The notes: a model not told the origin generated them from the sequence alone. 64,000 nucleotides of DNA from Pogostemon cablin (GCA_023678885.1 CM042986.1:2976001-3040000), one strand, 5' to 3'; positions 11,960 to 24,598 are shown, numbered from the stretch's first letter. Numbers and translations: made by a program.

Positions 11960-14226
11960 TCTGTCTGCATCACGGGCTTTCAGTTACCAAATTCTGCAGT
12001 CTCCATCTCTTTTGTCACTTGATATTGAAGATTCATGGTCCTCTGCACCCAAGCAAACTGACCAGCCATGTAGCCAAGAGTGGTGTAAGTACTTAACTTC
12101 ACAATTGAATGCTCATAGATGTGTCTTTGTGTGCTCTCAAGCTTTAGATATTCTGTTCTTACGTTTGACACAGTTAATGCTACACATAATGGTAGTTGAC
12201 ACAGTATTTTTTCATTACATCACCATAGGCTATACTTTAGGACATTTAATAAGATTTTGCATTTCAACTTCTTGTGAGTTTCAGTTTCACAAGTGCTATC
12301 TGCATTCCAGCCTAAGTACACGTCAATTAGAGATATGTCCATTTGTATATATCAGTTAAGATGATATGTTGTTTTCCTCATCACTGTTTGTTTAAACACA
12401 TTTCCCATTTTAAAGCTAACTTTTCACAGTTGAAGCTGGGAAGTATTTTCTTTCTATCAACAACAGATTCAGTATGTATAATGCATTAATTGGCCCTTCA
12501 GATGAAGTTACATTTCTTGATCATTGATATTTTATTCCACCTAGTTATGTGATTTTCTCACTGTTATCATCTTCATTACACCTAGAACACTTATTTCATG
12601 CTAAATTTAGGTTGCACCAAACACTTATTTTTGAGTATATTCTGGATAAGATCCAAGGGTATTAGCTGAAAAGATACAAATCCGTTTGGATTGATTTATG
12701 ACAGCAAAGAACCAGACTGCCAAAATAATTGATGGGAAAGAAATTGCTGAGGGAATAAGGTCTAGAATAGCTTCTGAAGTAAGCCGGATGAAGGAATTGA
12801 ATGGACAGGTCCCCAGTCTGGCCGTCATATTAGTGGGTCAACGACCAGACTCTCAAACATATGTGCGCAACAAAATAATCGCAAGTGAAGAGGCTGGTTT
12901 TAAGTTTGAGCTGACTTGCCTTCCAGAAAATTGTACCGAATGTGAAGTTTGTGATGCATTAAATAGATTTAATGAGGATTCATCAATTCATGGAATTCTT
13001 GTGCAGCTTCCCTTGCCTAAGGTAAATATCCTAATATGTCTTAGATAGTTAGATTCTTCTATTTACACAAAGCAAGTAAAATTCTCACATGACTTTGTCT
13101 AATAGAACTATTACTAGTTTGGGACCATTATACTGTTTTTACTTGCTTGGCTCAGTTATTATCATACATTCTGTTTTAATTTTTAAGCTGGTCAAGCAAT
13201 AGATTCGACTGTTATTGTGTATGTGGCACTTTCTTAATGATTCCAGCTCATTCTTAGCAGTTTGGATGGGTCATATGGTTAGTAGGTTCTATTGGCCGTT
13301 AAACAAATCTCTGACATTGTAAATTGAACAGCATTTGGATGAGTCCAAAATTCTGGGTCTTATAAACCTAGAAAAAGATGTTGATGGTTTCCATCCTCTT
13401 AATATTGGGAAGTTAGCCATGCAAGGAATGGAGCCATTATTCATTCCTTGTACACCAAAAGGTTGTATCGAACTGCTTCTGCAATCTGGTATTGTAATCA
13501 TGGGAAAGAAGGCTGTGGTGATTGGTAGAAGCAACATTGTTGGATTGCCCATGTCATTGCTGCTGCAGGTAGTATCCAATTATCATGTTTCTTCTCTCCT
13601 TTAACCCATCATAGTTAATTCTTTATTGAAATTCTCTTGCTAACAATTCTTGGGCAGAGGCACCATGCCACTGTGACTCTCCTACATGAATTTACAGTAA
13701 ACCTGGATAAAATTGTTCGTGATGCTGATATTTTAGTCACAGCTGCTGGAGTACCCAACTTAGTCCGTGGTAGTTGGTTAAAGCCGGGTGCAGTTGTTGT
13801 TGATGTTGGAACTAACCCCATTGAGGTGATCTTATATTTCTTTCATGAAAAGTATGCCTTTTCTACTTGATTTCTATATTGTCATTTGAGATGGATTTGC
13901 TGGTGAACATTCTGAAAAAACAAGAAAACACTTGATTTTATGCATTTTGGGTTGTACCAATTCCATTGTTCTTATGTAGTAATATTGTTATAGAGTTCCA
14001 CTTGTGTGCTATATCAGTGTTGAAGGAAATATCATCTATGCAGCGTGTTCTGCAGGACCCAGGAAGCGAACATGGTTACCACCTTGTCGGAGATGTTTGT
14101 TTCGACGAAGCAACAAGGGTCGCCTCGGCAATTACACCTGTTCCTGGAGGAGTCGGACCTATGACTATTGCTATGCTGCTTTACAACACTCTTGAATCTG
14201 CAAAACGTGCATTCAACTTCACTTAG
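11892..14226 (+). CDS. FOLD1: Bifunctional methylene-THF dehydrogenase / methenyl-THF cyclohydrolase, mitochondrial type (FolD)
   Basis: Five exons: 11892-12084, 12705-13021, 13332-13568, 13658-13825 and 14056-14226. They join in frame to a 361-residue protein. The enzyme interconverts 5,10-methylene-, 5,10-methenyl- and 10-formyl-tetrahydrofolate using NADP(H), supplying one-carbon units. The first exon encodes about 64 residues rich in Ser and Arg, low in acidic residues, consistent with an organelle transit peptide. The FolD domain begins at KIIDGKEIAEGIRSRI. Visible hallmarks are TYVRNK (catalytic Tyr and Lys), GILVQLPLP, the nucleotide-binding GRSNIVGLP loop, and the C-terminal PVPGGVGPMT signature. 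Order and length match Arabidopsis At2g38660, which is annotated as mitochondrial; that location is inference here. The start at 11892 is the first ATG in frame with the transit region. Confidence 0.96.
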
Positions 14227-14347
14227 GTTGTGTTTGAATCGATAAATTTGTAAATCTAAGAACTTTGAAATGAATAGGTCTAGAAATTATTAGATTTTAG
14301 ATCCACTCATTTACATCCATTGTTGAAATGAAAATGAATTCATGAAA

Positions 14348-14420
14348 GTATTATAAAAGGAGGCTTAATTTTTTTTTAAAAAGAAAAAAAAAAGAAAAAA
14401 AAAAGAAGGAAAAAAAAAAG
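14348..14420. repeat. A-rich low-complexity tract
   Basis: A purine tract made almost only of A with scattered G, about 120 bases downstream of the FolD stop. It is simple sequence and carries no gene. Confidence 0.8.
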
Positions 14421-14509
14421 GCATATTTGTATTTGGTTAGTGAAACACCAAAATAATTTATCGTCAGATTGGACTCCCAAACATTCCCAAATACTCCTTC
14501 AGGCTTCTT

Positions 14510-14644
14510 AATAGGCCCAATAACTTACAAGGCTCAAAATTGTCAATGTGAGCCTGCCAGTTTGCAAATTGATGAAGCTTTATAAATAGGCCCAATAGTT
14601 TACAAGACTCAATTTGTCAATCTGGGCCTGCCAATGTGGAAAAC
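14510..14644. repeat. Imperfect tandem duplication, about 75-bp period
   Basis: 'aataggcccaataacttaca' followed by 'aggctcaaaattgtcaatgtgagcctgcca' recurs from about 14586 as 'aataggcccaatagtttaca' with 'agactcaatttgtcaatctgggcctgcca'. Two diverged direct copies in non-coding DNA. Confidence 0.75.
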
Positions 14645-17600
14645 TGAATGCAGGCTTAATTCATACATTTTTTTAAAATAAAAATCAATTCATACATTTC
14701 ATAAATTGGTAAAAATGAATTCCTATGGTTGTTAATAATATCTGCTTCAAAGTATTAAACACCTTGACATCGGACATGAGTATTTTGGGACCGCAACTCA
14801 GCAACTTAGTATGTGGTTTTAGTTGTACTTAATTAATTATTTGTTAATTTATAATTTAATAACTTTATACACTATATATATTTATTTCGTGATAATAGAT
14901 ATTAAAATACATATTTAGCAATACAGAGTTGTTATACAATAAAAAAAAGCATAAGTAAGTGTGAATAAATTTGTTAAGAGAAGCCATTATTATATGTTGT
15001 GAATATATAGTCCTTCAAGAACAATCCATGGTGAGCTCTAACAGTGTTAAATTGTACACAGTGTTATGCTCTAACATATGTTTATTGATATTTAATAGTC
15101 ATGAGACTAATATATTTGTGGAATGATACATTGTGTTATAAAATTCACAGCTGCTTAGTAGGGTCCAAATTTTGGTTTTGTCCATCCAATTGCATGATAC
15201 TTGACACTAGATTCGTAAACCTGGTGAGCTTGTAAAAAAAAATCTCTTTGTCAATCACTCAAATTTACATTTTTTTTAATTTTCATCTCTTCCAATTAAA
15301 GTTCACATCTTTCATAAAATAAAGGTCATTTGATCATTAACCTAAGCACATTTTAATTCCAAAAATTATTATTCTCACCTAACATGATATATTTTAAAAT
15401 TTATTTATTACATTACCTAAAAATAAATAAAAAATACTTTTTATTAATAACTTGAGAGAGTATATTGTGTCAATAACTTAAAGGAAGGTGAAAATTAAAT
15501 ATGATCTCAAATGAACGTGAACAACACTTACTTAAAATCAAATTTGATACTATGAGTTTTGTCAAAATATATGTTAGCTATGAGTCATATTATGTTGGAA
15601 AAATAAATCACTAATTTAAATTTACAGTAACTTTAATAAGTATTTTATATTGCTACTTTAAATCTTCCGAAAAATAACTTTAAAAAATCAAATTAAAACT
15701 AGAAGGAAAAAAAATTAAACTGGTGGAGGATTTATATTTAATTGGAGCTCTATCACTGAAAACAAGTGACATAAAATTAGGTCTCACACAAATTTACAAC
15801 ATTTAATATGCATATTTAATCGATCGGACATATATGTATGTACATTATACAATATACAAAATTATAATACACTAAATATATATAATCATTCACATTCAAT
15901 GGATTATATATATTAATCATGGATGAATAAAAAAAAAAGTAATTAGATTAAAACTGCATTCATGTTAAATTGAAAAGATATTTGATTAGATATGCCATTT
16001 AGGTTTTCATAAAGGCATAGTTGTATTTGGTTAGTGAAAGAGGATAAATATTAGGTTTATGAAACAGGCATTTTAGTATTTGGTTAGTGAGAAAAGGGTT
16101 ACATTTAGGAATGGATTATTATTATAAATTAAATTAAATAGAAGTATAATGTAGTGATTGATGTCAATTGATTGGGATAGTAGGGTTCCCAAAAAAAAGT
16201 TAAGAATTTAAGTATTTTTTGTATTGTATGCTTCTCACAATGTGTCCAAATTCTAATAATGTAAATCGACCCATCTATCTTAAAAAAAATAAAAATTAAA
16301 TTAATTTTTGAGAAGATCAATGTCGGCCTAGTGTGTAGTGTGTTTTATTTTCCAAAGTGAAATAATGGATTAATGATAGGGATATATATTCTAGAATATG
16401 AGTTCAGTTTGTATTCATGGTGTACACCATATCATATATGACTATTAACATGGAATATACTATGATTGCAACATATGCAGACAATGCAATTTAGACTTTG
16501 ATTAATTGGTTATAGCAAGATAGAATGAAACGAAAATAAAAATTTAATAATATTGCATCAGTCTATTATTTATTAATCAATGTTACCAAAGTAAAACGTT
16601 ATATTATTAATTATATTATTATTAGCCAAAGACAGAATTATGCAATATTATTAGAAGTTATTATCATCAATAAATAATGAAAGCGAAACAAGAATGGTTT
16701 GTTGGTGTCGCCAAAAATAGTCTTAGAATTTTAATTTTTAAAAAGTGACATTTGTGAAAAGGCACTCCAGTTAGAAAGAAATAAATGTGAATATGTACTC
16801 CATTAAATTTAATATCTACAGTTGTCATAAACTTTTTTGACTATTAAAACATTATTATAAAATAAGGTTGTAATTCCACCAATTATTATACTAAGATGGA
16901 ATCCGAATACAGTGTTTAATTATGTTGGAATATGATTGTGCTTATTTAGTTGTCTTCGAATTTTAACCAATTATTTGTAGTAATTTGTAACCATTTCTCG
17001 GGTGGGCCCACATCGGGTGCAAGTCACGTGCACCCTCCTACATACACACACTGAAGGTGAGAGAGAAAGGCACAGAGTTCGTGTGTCTGACACCAAGACG
17101 GAAAAGTGGTTCAACTTTGGCTACGTAAAATTTGATTAATATAAATTAAAAATTAAATAAAATGTGACAGAAATTGGATCGATAACCCCTTTTTCCTCAA
17201 GGGCAGTGCCAATGTGGTGGTAGAAAAATAATTTCCATAAAAGTAAGGATATAAAATAAGGTACGTAGAAAGTAAATCATTATTAAAATTTCCTAATGAA
17301 TAAGGTAGGAGTTAGAAGTATGTAAGAAAAAAGAAAAAGAAAAAGAAAAGTGTAATTGGGAAAAGGGGGAAAAAGGTGGAGTGGTGATGATGCCGTTGAA
17401 AGCAAAATGTCAAACACTAAGTTGTGTATTCTAGGTAAATGGATTTTGGAGTTGTTCATCATCACATTCACATTTCATGATTCACCACCCCCCCTACCCT
17501 ACCCCCACCCCACCTCCTGCTTGTAATGTCACGTCCTCTCTTAATCTTCACCTGCCCCCTCTCCTTCCTCATCATATACTATCATTTCCCCAAAACTGTT

Positions 17601-17859
17601 GCATTCTACCAATTGGAACCACTATTCCACCCATGTTACATTTCACACACATTTCATATACAATTGTGTATGAAATGGGACATTGTCTCTCATCCCATCC
17701 CATGTAATATTAGATGTAATATGGGGTGGAATAAGGAATTTGAATTGGCATTCTACATACACTCCATTGCTGCCCCATAGTTCATAACTGTGCTTCCCGT
17801 TTGTTGTTTCACGTTAAAAATTGATTTTTCGATCAATTTTGTTTATTTTAGAAAGTTAT

Positions 17860-18092
17860 TACTCCTTTCATTTATTATAATGAGTTTTCATTTATTTTTT
17901 CACGTGTATTAAAGAATATTATTATTTAATGTGTAGTGAGTAGTTATATTAGTAGAGATGTGGATCCCATATTTTAACTGTATTAGCGGGTATGTGTGGA
18001 TCTCATATGTGTAAAAAGGAAAATGAGACCCTTAGGGGCGAATGCCCTGCAAAAATAAAAAAATGAGACTCTTTGAAGTAAACGGAGGAGTA
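17860..18092. mobile_element. CTCCnTCCGT-type MITE, copy 1
   Basis: Terminal inverted repeats: left 'tactcctttcatttattata' plus 'atgagttttca'; the reverse complement of the right end reads 'tactcctccgtttacttcaa' plus 'agagtctca'. The element is about 230 bp and starts and ends with TA, as in Stowaway/Mariner-like MITEs. No coding capacity. Confidence 0.75.
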
Positions 18093-18108
18093 GTAGATAA
18101 TAAAAATA

Positions 18109-18372
18109 TACTCTCTTCGTCCCATGAAAAGAGTTATGCTTACTGTTTGCACGGAGATTAAGAGTGGAGTATAATATTTTAATATGTAGGGGGTTGAGAA
18201 ATATAATAATTTAATGTATAATGGGTAATTGTATTAATGTTGCGTGTGTGTTTTATAAAGATAAAATGATTGATTTATGTGGGTCTCATCTACTAAAAAA
18301 AGAAATGTAACTCTTGTAGCAGGACGCTCTAATTAATCAAATGTAACTCTCATGAAGGGACGAATGAAGTAT
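18109..18372. mobile_element. CTCCnTCCGT-type MITE, copy 2
   Basis: Left 'tactctcttcgtcccatgaa' plus 'aagagttatg' pairs with right 'gtaactctcatgaagggacg' plus 'aatgaagta'. It lies only 16 bp from copy 1 and is related to it at its ends. Non-coding. Confidence 0.78.
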
Positions 18373-18847
18373 TAAGTAATGATATGTGTTTGAAAAATAA
18401 ATGAAAATTTTGAAATTAAAGTAATTTAGAGTTTGTTGGATAAAATGATGTTTCTTTTTTTTTAATGTGAAAATTTTTATGGGACAATCAAATATGAAAA
18501 ATATGAAAAATTTTGTGGGACGGAGGAAATAGGATTTTTTTTTCCAAAAAATAATTTAGCAATTTATTTTAATGCATTGAAAAATATTTAAATTTATTTG
18601 ATTCGATTTAGTAATGTTTATTTTGGGTTTAAGTATGAATAACAAAATTTAACTAGTAATTCATTTTTAAAAGGAATCAAACTTGGATCATTCGTTTTAG
18701 TGGAAGCCCAGTAACAAAGTGAGTTATCCACCTTGTTGTAAAATTTGACATTTAAATAAATACTCTAAATTAGTGTTAAAAAAATCTTAAAAAACTTATG
18801 GCACTCTTCCCATTCGTAGTAAATAATTTCATTTTTGAGTGAGGCAT

Positions 18848-19065
18848 GCGTATGCCCGGGTGCACACCGTGGGCCTTTAGAATTTAGTATTATGGGTAAG
18901 AGTACATTATTTTGTTCTAAATGATATAGACTTTAATTAATAAGGGTAAACAGGGTATACACTTTTCATTAATATGTACACATCTTTATACTAAAGGATA
19001 TACAATTTAACACAAAATTCTAAAGACGCACGGAGTGTGCCCCGTGCGCCCGGGTGCACATAAGT
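18848..19065 (+). mobile_element. GTGCACC-ended inverted-repeat element, copy 4
   Basis: Left end 'gcccgggtgcacaccgtggg' plus 'cctttagaattt' is mirrored by right end 'aaattctaaagacgcacgga' plus 'gtgtgccccgtgcgcccgggtgcaca'. The interior is the reverse complement of the 7689 element. Its ends look better preserved than those of the other copies. Confidence 0.8.
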
Positions 19066-19199
19066 TTTTGCCTTCATTTTTTTAATGGAGAAAAAAACAT
19101 AGGAGTATTTTTTAATTAGTTTCTTCATTTAATTTTGTAATTTGATGTTCTTAATTAATAAATATAATAGTATAAATAAAATGTGATAATTTTAAAAGA

Positions 19200-19465
19200 A
19201 GTTTTATCAATTCAAGGCCCGAACTATGGGTAAACTATAATTCGGGACCTAAATTATTTTTTCTATCAATTCAAGGCCTAAAATATGTAAAATTATCGAT
19301 TAAAGACCTGAATTTGTCAAATATTATCTTTTATTTTATCAATTTAGGGCCTAAGTTCAGACCCTGAATTGATAGTTTAACATAATTCGGGTCTCTAATC
19401 AATAGAAAACATAATTCAAACCGCGAATTGATAATTTATCTATTTTTCAAGTTTGAAACTTTATT
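19200..19465. mobile_element. Foldback MITE with 'gacctgaattgatag' repeats, copy 1
   Basis: The left half repeats 'caattcaaggcccgaactat' and 'ttcgggacctaaatta'; the right half carries the complementary 'gaccctgaattgatagttta' and 'ccgcgaattgataatttatc'. The two halves can pair over most of the length. The same repeat module recurs at 43857-44165. Confidence 0.7.
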
Positions 19466-20317
19466 TAAATACAAAAATGGGAATATATATTGACGACTAG
19501 ATTTAGAGTATGAAGAATATAATTGTTTATTTAAATACCGAATGAGATCTTATATTTTTTTCATCTCCCGACCGAAATACTCCACTAATACTCCAACAAC
19601 GTCAATGCTGATCGATAATCGTAATTATATCCAATGTACTACTCATATGGGACATGGTGCTGTCGACAGTTGAATATATTAATGATACCAAATAGAATTT
19701 TATTTTCAATGCATTTCTATATTTGAAGTGTTGCTTCATAAATATTGATATGATTAGTTTGTAATCTTTCTTCTAATTATTCCAAAAATGGGATGGGTGT
19801 AATGATGTACAACTTAGGTTTTGTTTGTTTGCTTTTAATACACTATTACACAAAATGTTTGGTGGATATTTGTTATTTGAAATCCGTTCTCAAATATTTT
19901 TTGCATACCATAATTACCTTTTATATTTTTCATTTCTATCAATCCCATATTAATTCTCTTCTTAAAACAATTTTACGCAGCTTATTTATACTCTTAGTTT
20001 AGTTTAATGATAATCTACTCAAAACAATTTTACACAACTTATTTCTACTCTTTGTTTAGTATAATGATATTGGTATATTTTATATATCGAGAGGTAAATC
20101 ATTTAAGTGGTGAGGTTCAAACTTGAACTTCACACTTTGAAAATTTTACTAGATATGACTCTGATACTATATTAAATGATCACTTTATCTAAAAAGTTTA
20201 AACTAATAAAAAGATAAATATCATTTAATATTTAATCAAATTACTCATAAAATATATTTAGACAAGACAATACCATTACCATTTGAAAAACAGACCCATC
20301 ATAAAATGATTAGCGAA

Positions 20318-20584
20318 TACTCCATCCGTCACAGGAAAGATGATACACTTTACATTTTGGGTTGTTCCACAAAAGTTTGCACATTCCTAAAAAAGCAAAA
20401 AGTCAAACACAATCACCCTTCTCCATACACTTTATTTACAAAAAAATCACTCATACCTAACACACATAACATATTTTATTATTTATTTATTACCCAAAAA
20501 ATATCATAATACCCATAAAAGTTACCACTTTATTAATCTCCGTGTCAGGAAAGGGGTGCAATATTTTCTGGGACGGAGGAAGTA
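20318..20584. mobile_element. CTCCnTCCGT-type MITE, copy 3
   Basis: Left 'tactccatccgtcacaggaa' plus 'agatgatacacttta'; the reverse complement of the right end reads 'tacttcctccgtcccagaaa' plus 'atattgcacccct'. About 267 bp, TA-bounded and non-coding. Confidence 0.8.
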
Positions 20585-20587
20585 ATT

Positions 20588-20821
20588 TACTCCCTCCGTC
20601 CCCTTGATATGTATCTATTTTGCCATTTTGGTTCATCCCAATACAAAGTATCAATTTCCTTTTTTGGATTGATGTGACACAAAAAGGACCCACACTCAAT
20701 ACTAATACAACTACTATCTACACATTTAAATATTATTTCTCTTACCTCAATACACATTAAAATATTATACTCCTTAATTTACGTGAATAAAATAAATGGA
20801 TACATATTAGAGGGACGAGTA
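20588..20821. mobile_element. CTCCnTCCGT-type MITE, copy 4, abutting copy 3
   Basis: Left 'tactccctccgtccccttga' plus 'tatgtatctatttt' pairs with right 'aaatggatacatattagagg' plus 'gacgagta'. It begins only 3 bp after copy 3 ends, so two independent insertions sit side by side. Confidence 0.82.
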
Positions 20822-21654
20822 TATTAGTATTTTCTTAACTACAAGTGTACTCATAGGAGTGAGACACCAACTCACCAAGTACTAAAATTTTATACGTTAG
20901 TATTCGAAATTACATTTATATCTTAAAATTATTACTCCATCTCCCAAGTTTAATTTTACAATTTTTTTTTGTCAAATTTCATTTTTTTTAAATCCATATA
21001 AATTGGAACAGAGAGTGTTAAATTCTAAAAATAAAATTAAACAAAAGAACTGAAATTCTTCCTAATCATATTCATGAACCTAAGCATTGCCTAAAATGTC
21101 TTTAAAAAAAAAAAATTACAATGTTCCGATTTCACATAAATTATGGTGTCTATCTATAATGTAAAGAAATTTACGTTATAGACTATAGTGGCAGATAAGT
21201 CAAGTCTCCCTCGTAATTTGTGTGTAGCTAGACAACACCAGTAGATAATTTTTTTTATTTTTCTTAAAAAAAAAGAAAGAAAAATCGGCGAGCTCGATGT
21301 CGCATGGCGTTCGAGGATTATCGAAAATGGTAAAAGCAAAGTTGGAAGTTTCGCATACAAAGTCAAATGCACAAGACAGAATCCACACTCTTCAAGCCAT
21401 TTAACATCATCAAATCATCCGCCATTTCATCCCCACCACCACCACCACCTCCCGCCGTACCACCTCCGCACTGCTATTATATGCTTCTATTTCTTTGCAT
21501 TGACCTAATTATACGTAAATTTGCATAGTTTAAGATCCAAATTCGCATACTGCAGATTTTTATTATATATTACTATAGTATAGTATAATAGCCCTAGAAT
21601 GTTGTGCTGGATTTAGGAATGTTGTGCTTGTACGTTGGCGTTTGAATGTGTGTG

Positions 21655-21658
<4 letters not shown>

Positions 21659-21687
<29 letters not shown>
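21659..21687. repeat. (GA)n microsatellite in the SCARECROW leader region
   Basis: About fourteen GA units, some 170 bases upstream of the SCARECROW ATG and probably within its 5' UTR or core promoter. GA-rich leaders are common in plants and are bound by BPC/GAGA-binding proteins in known cases. Its role here is not shown. Confidence 0.85.
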
Positions 21688-21690
<3 letters not shown>

Positions 21691-21855
21691 TACAGAATCC
21701 CAATGCTGGTGTCTCAACATCTGCGCCTCTATCTCGTTGGATCATTTAATTATATGCTACCCGTTGATTTTCATTGATATAGACTCAATCGAGAGGAGGA
21801 TTTGGTACTGTGATTTATCTAGGGTTGAGAATTGAATTGAGTGTGTTGTTTGCGT

Positions 21856-24598
21856 ATGGCGGCGAAAGCTTTTGCTCCGGTGGGTGATAGCTACGGCAAT
21901 GGCGGCAGTTGCGGCGGTGAAACCCCTACAATGAACGACAATATCAACGTGAATAATTCTCAAGGGAATAAGATGGTGAGAAAGAGGGCGGCGTCTGAGA
22001 TGGAATTTCACGCGGCGGCTAACGGCAACGCCGCTAGGTTTCCTCACCGGAACGCCGCCGGGAACGGCGATTATGTGGTGGTCAATAGTCCTCCTAATCC
22101 ACCTCCACAGCTATCAACTCAACTCCCCAACTACTCCACTATGACGATGATGCTACCATCCTCCAATTTTAATTTAATGACGTCCAAGTTCGGATCTGGG
22201 TCAGAAACCGCCCCGCCCAATTCCAATTGCTATAACACCATCGCCACCGCCGCCGCCTTCATGGACTCCAGTTCGTCGTCTCAGTCTCAACAAATCTCCT
22301 CTTCTGCACCTTCAGTATGTGTTTTCTCCGGTTTGCCGCTATTTCCCCCCGATAGAAACCGCGGTCCACCGGGGTTGCAGCTCTCTCCGGCTAGCGGCGG
22401 TGCTAACGTCGGCATGGAGGACACCACCGCGTGGATCGATGGCATCATTAAAGATCTAATTCACGGTTCCAACAACGTCTCCATTCCACAACTCATCCTC
22501 AACGTAAGAGAGATCATCCACCCTTGTAACCCCAATCTGGCGGCGCTTCTGGAATACAGGCTCCGTTCTCTCACTGCATCTCCCGATGATCGGAGGAGAA
22601 AGGAACCTCTTCCACCACCACCACTGCCGTCGAGTTTTCAGAGCGCCGCCGGTCTACGGTTACATCTACAAAACGATAGCAACTTACTGCTCTCTCAGGG
22701 TTTTAGCGATGACTGGTCGTCGCCACCTATTGCTGTGAATTCTCACTACCTTCAAAACGCCAATCCCAGTGCGTTAACTCCGACGACGACGTCCGCCGCC
22801 GCCGTTTCGTACACCGCTTCGCCGTTGATAGTTTTTTCCAACTCCGACCCCACAGTCAGCCATGTTTCTCCGCCGGAAACCGCCCATCCCCAAGAGCAGC
22901 AACAGAAAAGCCCATCGACTGACCCAACCACAACAAGAACAACGCCGCCATCATCAGCCCCCACCATGGAAGCCATAAGAGAGAGGAAACAAGAATTACA
23001 ACAACAACAAAAAGACGAAGAAGGCCTACGCCTCCTTACTTTACTCTTACAATGTGCAGAAGCAGTGTCTGCTGACAATCTGGAAGAGGCCAACAAAATG
23101 CTTCTCGAAATCTCCCAGCTAGCGACGCCGTTTGGGACGTCGGCACAGCGCGTCGCCGCCTACTTCTCGGAGGCCATGTCGTCCAGAATTGTGAGTTCTT
23201 GTTTAGGAATATACGCAGCTTTGCCCACAGTGCCACACAGTCAGAAAATGGCATCTGCGTTTCAAGTCTTCAATGGGATCAGCCCCTTCGTGAAGTTCTC
23301 CCATTTCACAGCAAATCAAGCCATTCAAGAAGCTTTCGAGAGGGAAGACAGAGTGCATATAATAGACCTGGATATAATGCAAGGCCTTCAATGGCCCGGT
23401 CTCTTTCACATACTGGCCTCGAGGCCCGGTGGGCCCCCGTTTGTTCGCCTCACGGGCTTAGGAAATTCTCCGGAGGCCCTTGAAGCCACCGGAAAGAGGC
23501 TATCGGATTTTGCTGAGAAATTGGGACTACCATTTGAGTTTCTTCCGGTTGCTGAGAAAGTGGGTAATTTGAATCCGGAGAAATTGAATATTGGGAAGAG
23601 GGAAGCTGTTGCTGTTCACTGGTTGCAGCATTCTCTGTACGATGTCACTGGTTCAGATACCAACTCTCTTTGGCTCTTGCAAAGGTACCTTTTTTTGTTT
23701 TACCTTTTACAATGATGATTCTTCAATGTTGTCCCCCATATAGCGTTATTATAGTGTATTATTGGTTCATTTCAATATTAAGTTGTTTTTTCCTCCTTTG
23801 TTCTTCAACTAAATCGTCTTCTCTTTAAGCATAAGTCTACATTTCTGCAATGACATAACCACATATTAATGGGATCATCATTCATAACTATGACATGTGA
23901 TATTGAGCCAGTGACAAGCAGCTTCCCTTTGTACATTTATGAAACAGTACATGTTTGAGTGTTTGATTCCACGAGTTTAATTTCATTTTCAGCTAGAAGT
24001 TTCTTAATTCACATACAATTTGGTGTTAGTTATTACTACTTGATTTTAGAGTTTTATGATTATTTATTTCAATTAGAGAAAATAGTGATGTGAAAATTCT
24101 TGCCCGGGTACTTTTTCCAGATTATGCCCAAAGGTGGTGACTGTGGTCGAGCAAGACTTGAGCCACGCAGGTTCATTCTTGGGAAGATTTGTGGAAGCTA
24201 TTCACTATTACTCAGCATTGTTTGATTCACTAGGAGCTTGTTACGGAGAAGAAAGTGAAGAAAGGCATGTTGTGGAACAACAACTGCTATCAAGGGAGAT
24301 AAAGAATGTATTAGGCGTCGGGGGTCCATCAAGGAGCGGTGAGTTGAAGTTCAACAACTGGAGGGAGAAGCTTCAACAGTCTGGATTCAAGGGCATATCT
24401 TTGGCTGGAAATGCCGCTGCCCAAGCTACCCTCCTGCTCGGGATGTTCCCGTCTGATGGTTACACACTGGTGGAGGATAATGGGGCGCTCAAACTCGGGT
24501 GGAAGGATCTATGCTTGCTTACTGCTTCTGCATGGAGGCCTTCAATGGCCGCTGCCGCCGCAACTGCATCCCGTCACTTTGCACCCTCCTTTGATTAG
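21856..24598 (+). CDS. SCR: SCARECROW (SCR) GRAS-family transcription regulator
   Basis: Two exons, 21856-23684 and 24121-24598, join as Q-R-L-C-P-K to give 768 residues. The N-terminal half is low complexity (Asn, Ser, Pro, Gln-rich), with a basic patch MVRKRAASEM near residue 40. The GRAS domain starts near residue 385: LHR I (LLTLLLQCAEAVSADNLEEA), VHIID (VHIIDLDIMQGLQWP, about residue 500), the LGLPFEF region, EQDLSHAGSFLGRFVEAIHYYS, and the SAW motif (GWKDLCLLTASAWRP) close to the end. The single intron sits between LHR II/PFYRE and SAW, as in SCR genes. SCR acts in the nucleus with SHORT-ROOT to specify the endodermis and maintain the root stem-cell niche. The GRAS domain matches Arabidopsis SCR rather than the shorter SCL23. 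An in-frame GTG lies 15 bases upstream, but the ATG at 21856 is the natural start. Confidence 0.97.

Larger units (their letters stand above)
14227..21640. other. 7.4-kb intergenic region upstream of SCARECROW
   Basis: No coding exon is supported. It contains several MITEs (listed separately), a scattered direct repeat 'gtatttggttagtgaaa', polypurine/polypyrimidine tracts around 17320-17590, and long AT-rich stretches. Because it precedes SCARECROW, distal regulatory sequences may lie here, but none can be named from sequence alone. Confidence 0.6.

Noticed and set aside
17477..17780. Pro-rich ORFs in two plus frames near 17.5 kb
   Set aside because: They come from a C-rich low-complexity tract (cccccctaccctacccccac). 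Neither has a domain or clear gene context.
21757..22047. Minus-strand ORF of 96 codons across the SCARECROW start, and other ORFs inside SCR exon 1
   Set aside because: These are shadows of a GC-rich coding exon. They have no recognisable domains, and the sense frame is clearly SCR.
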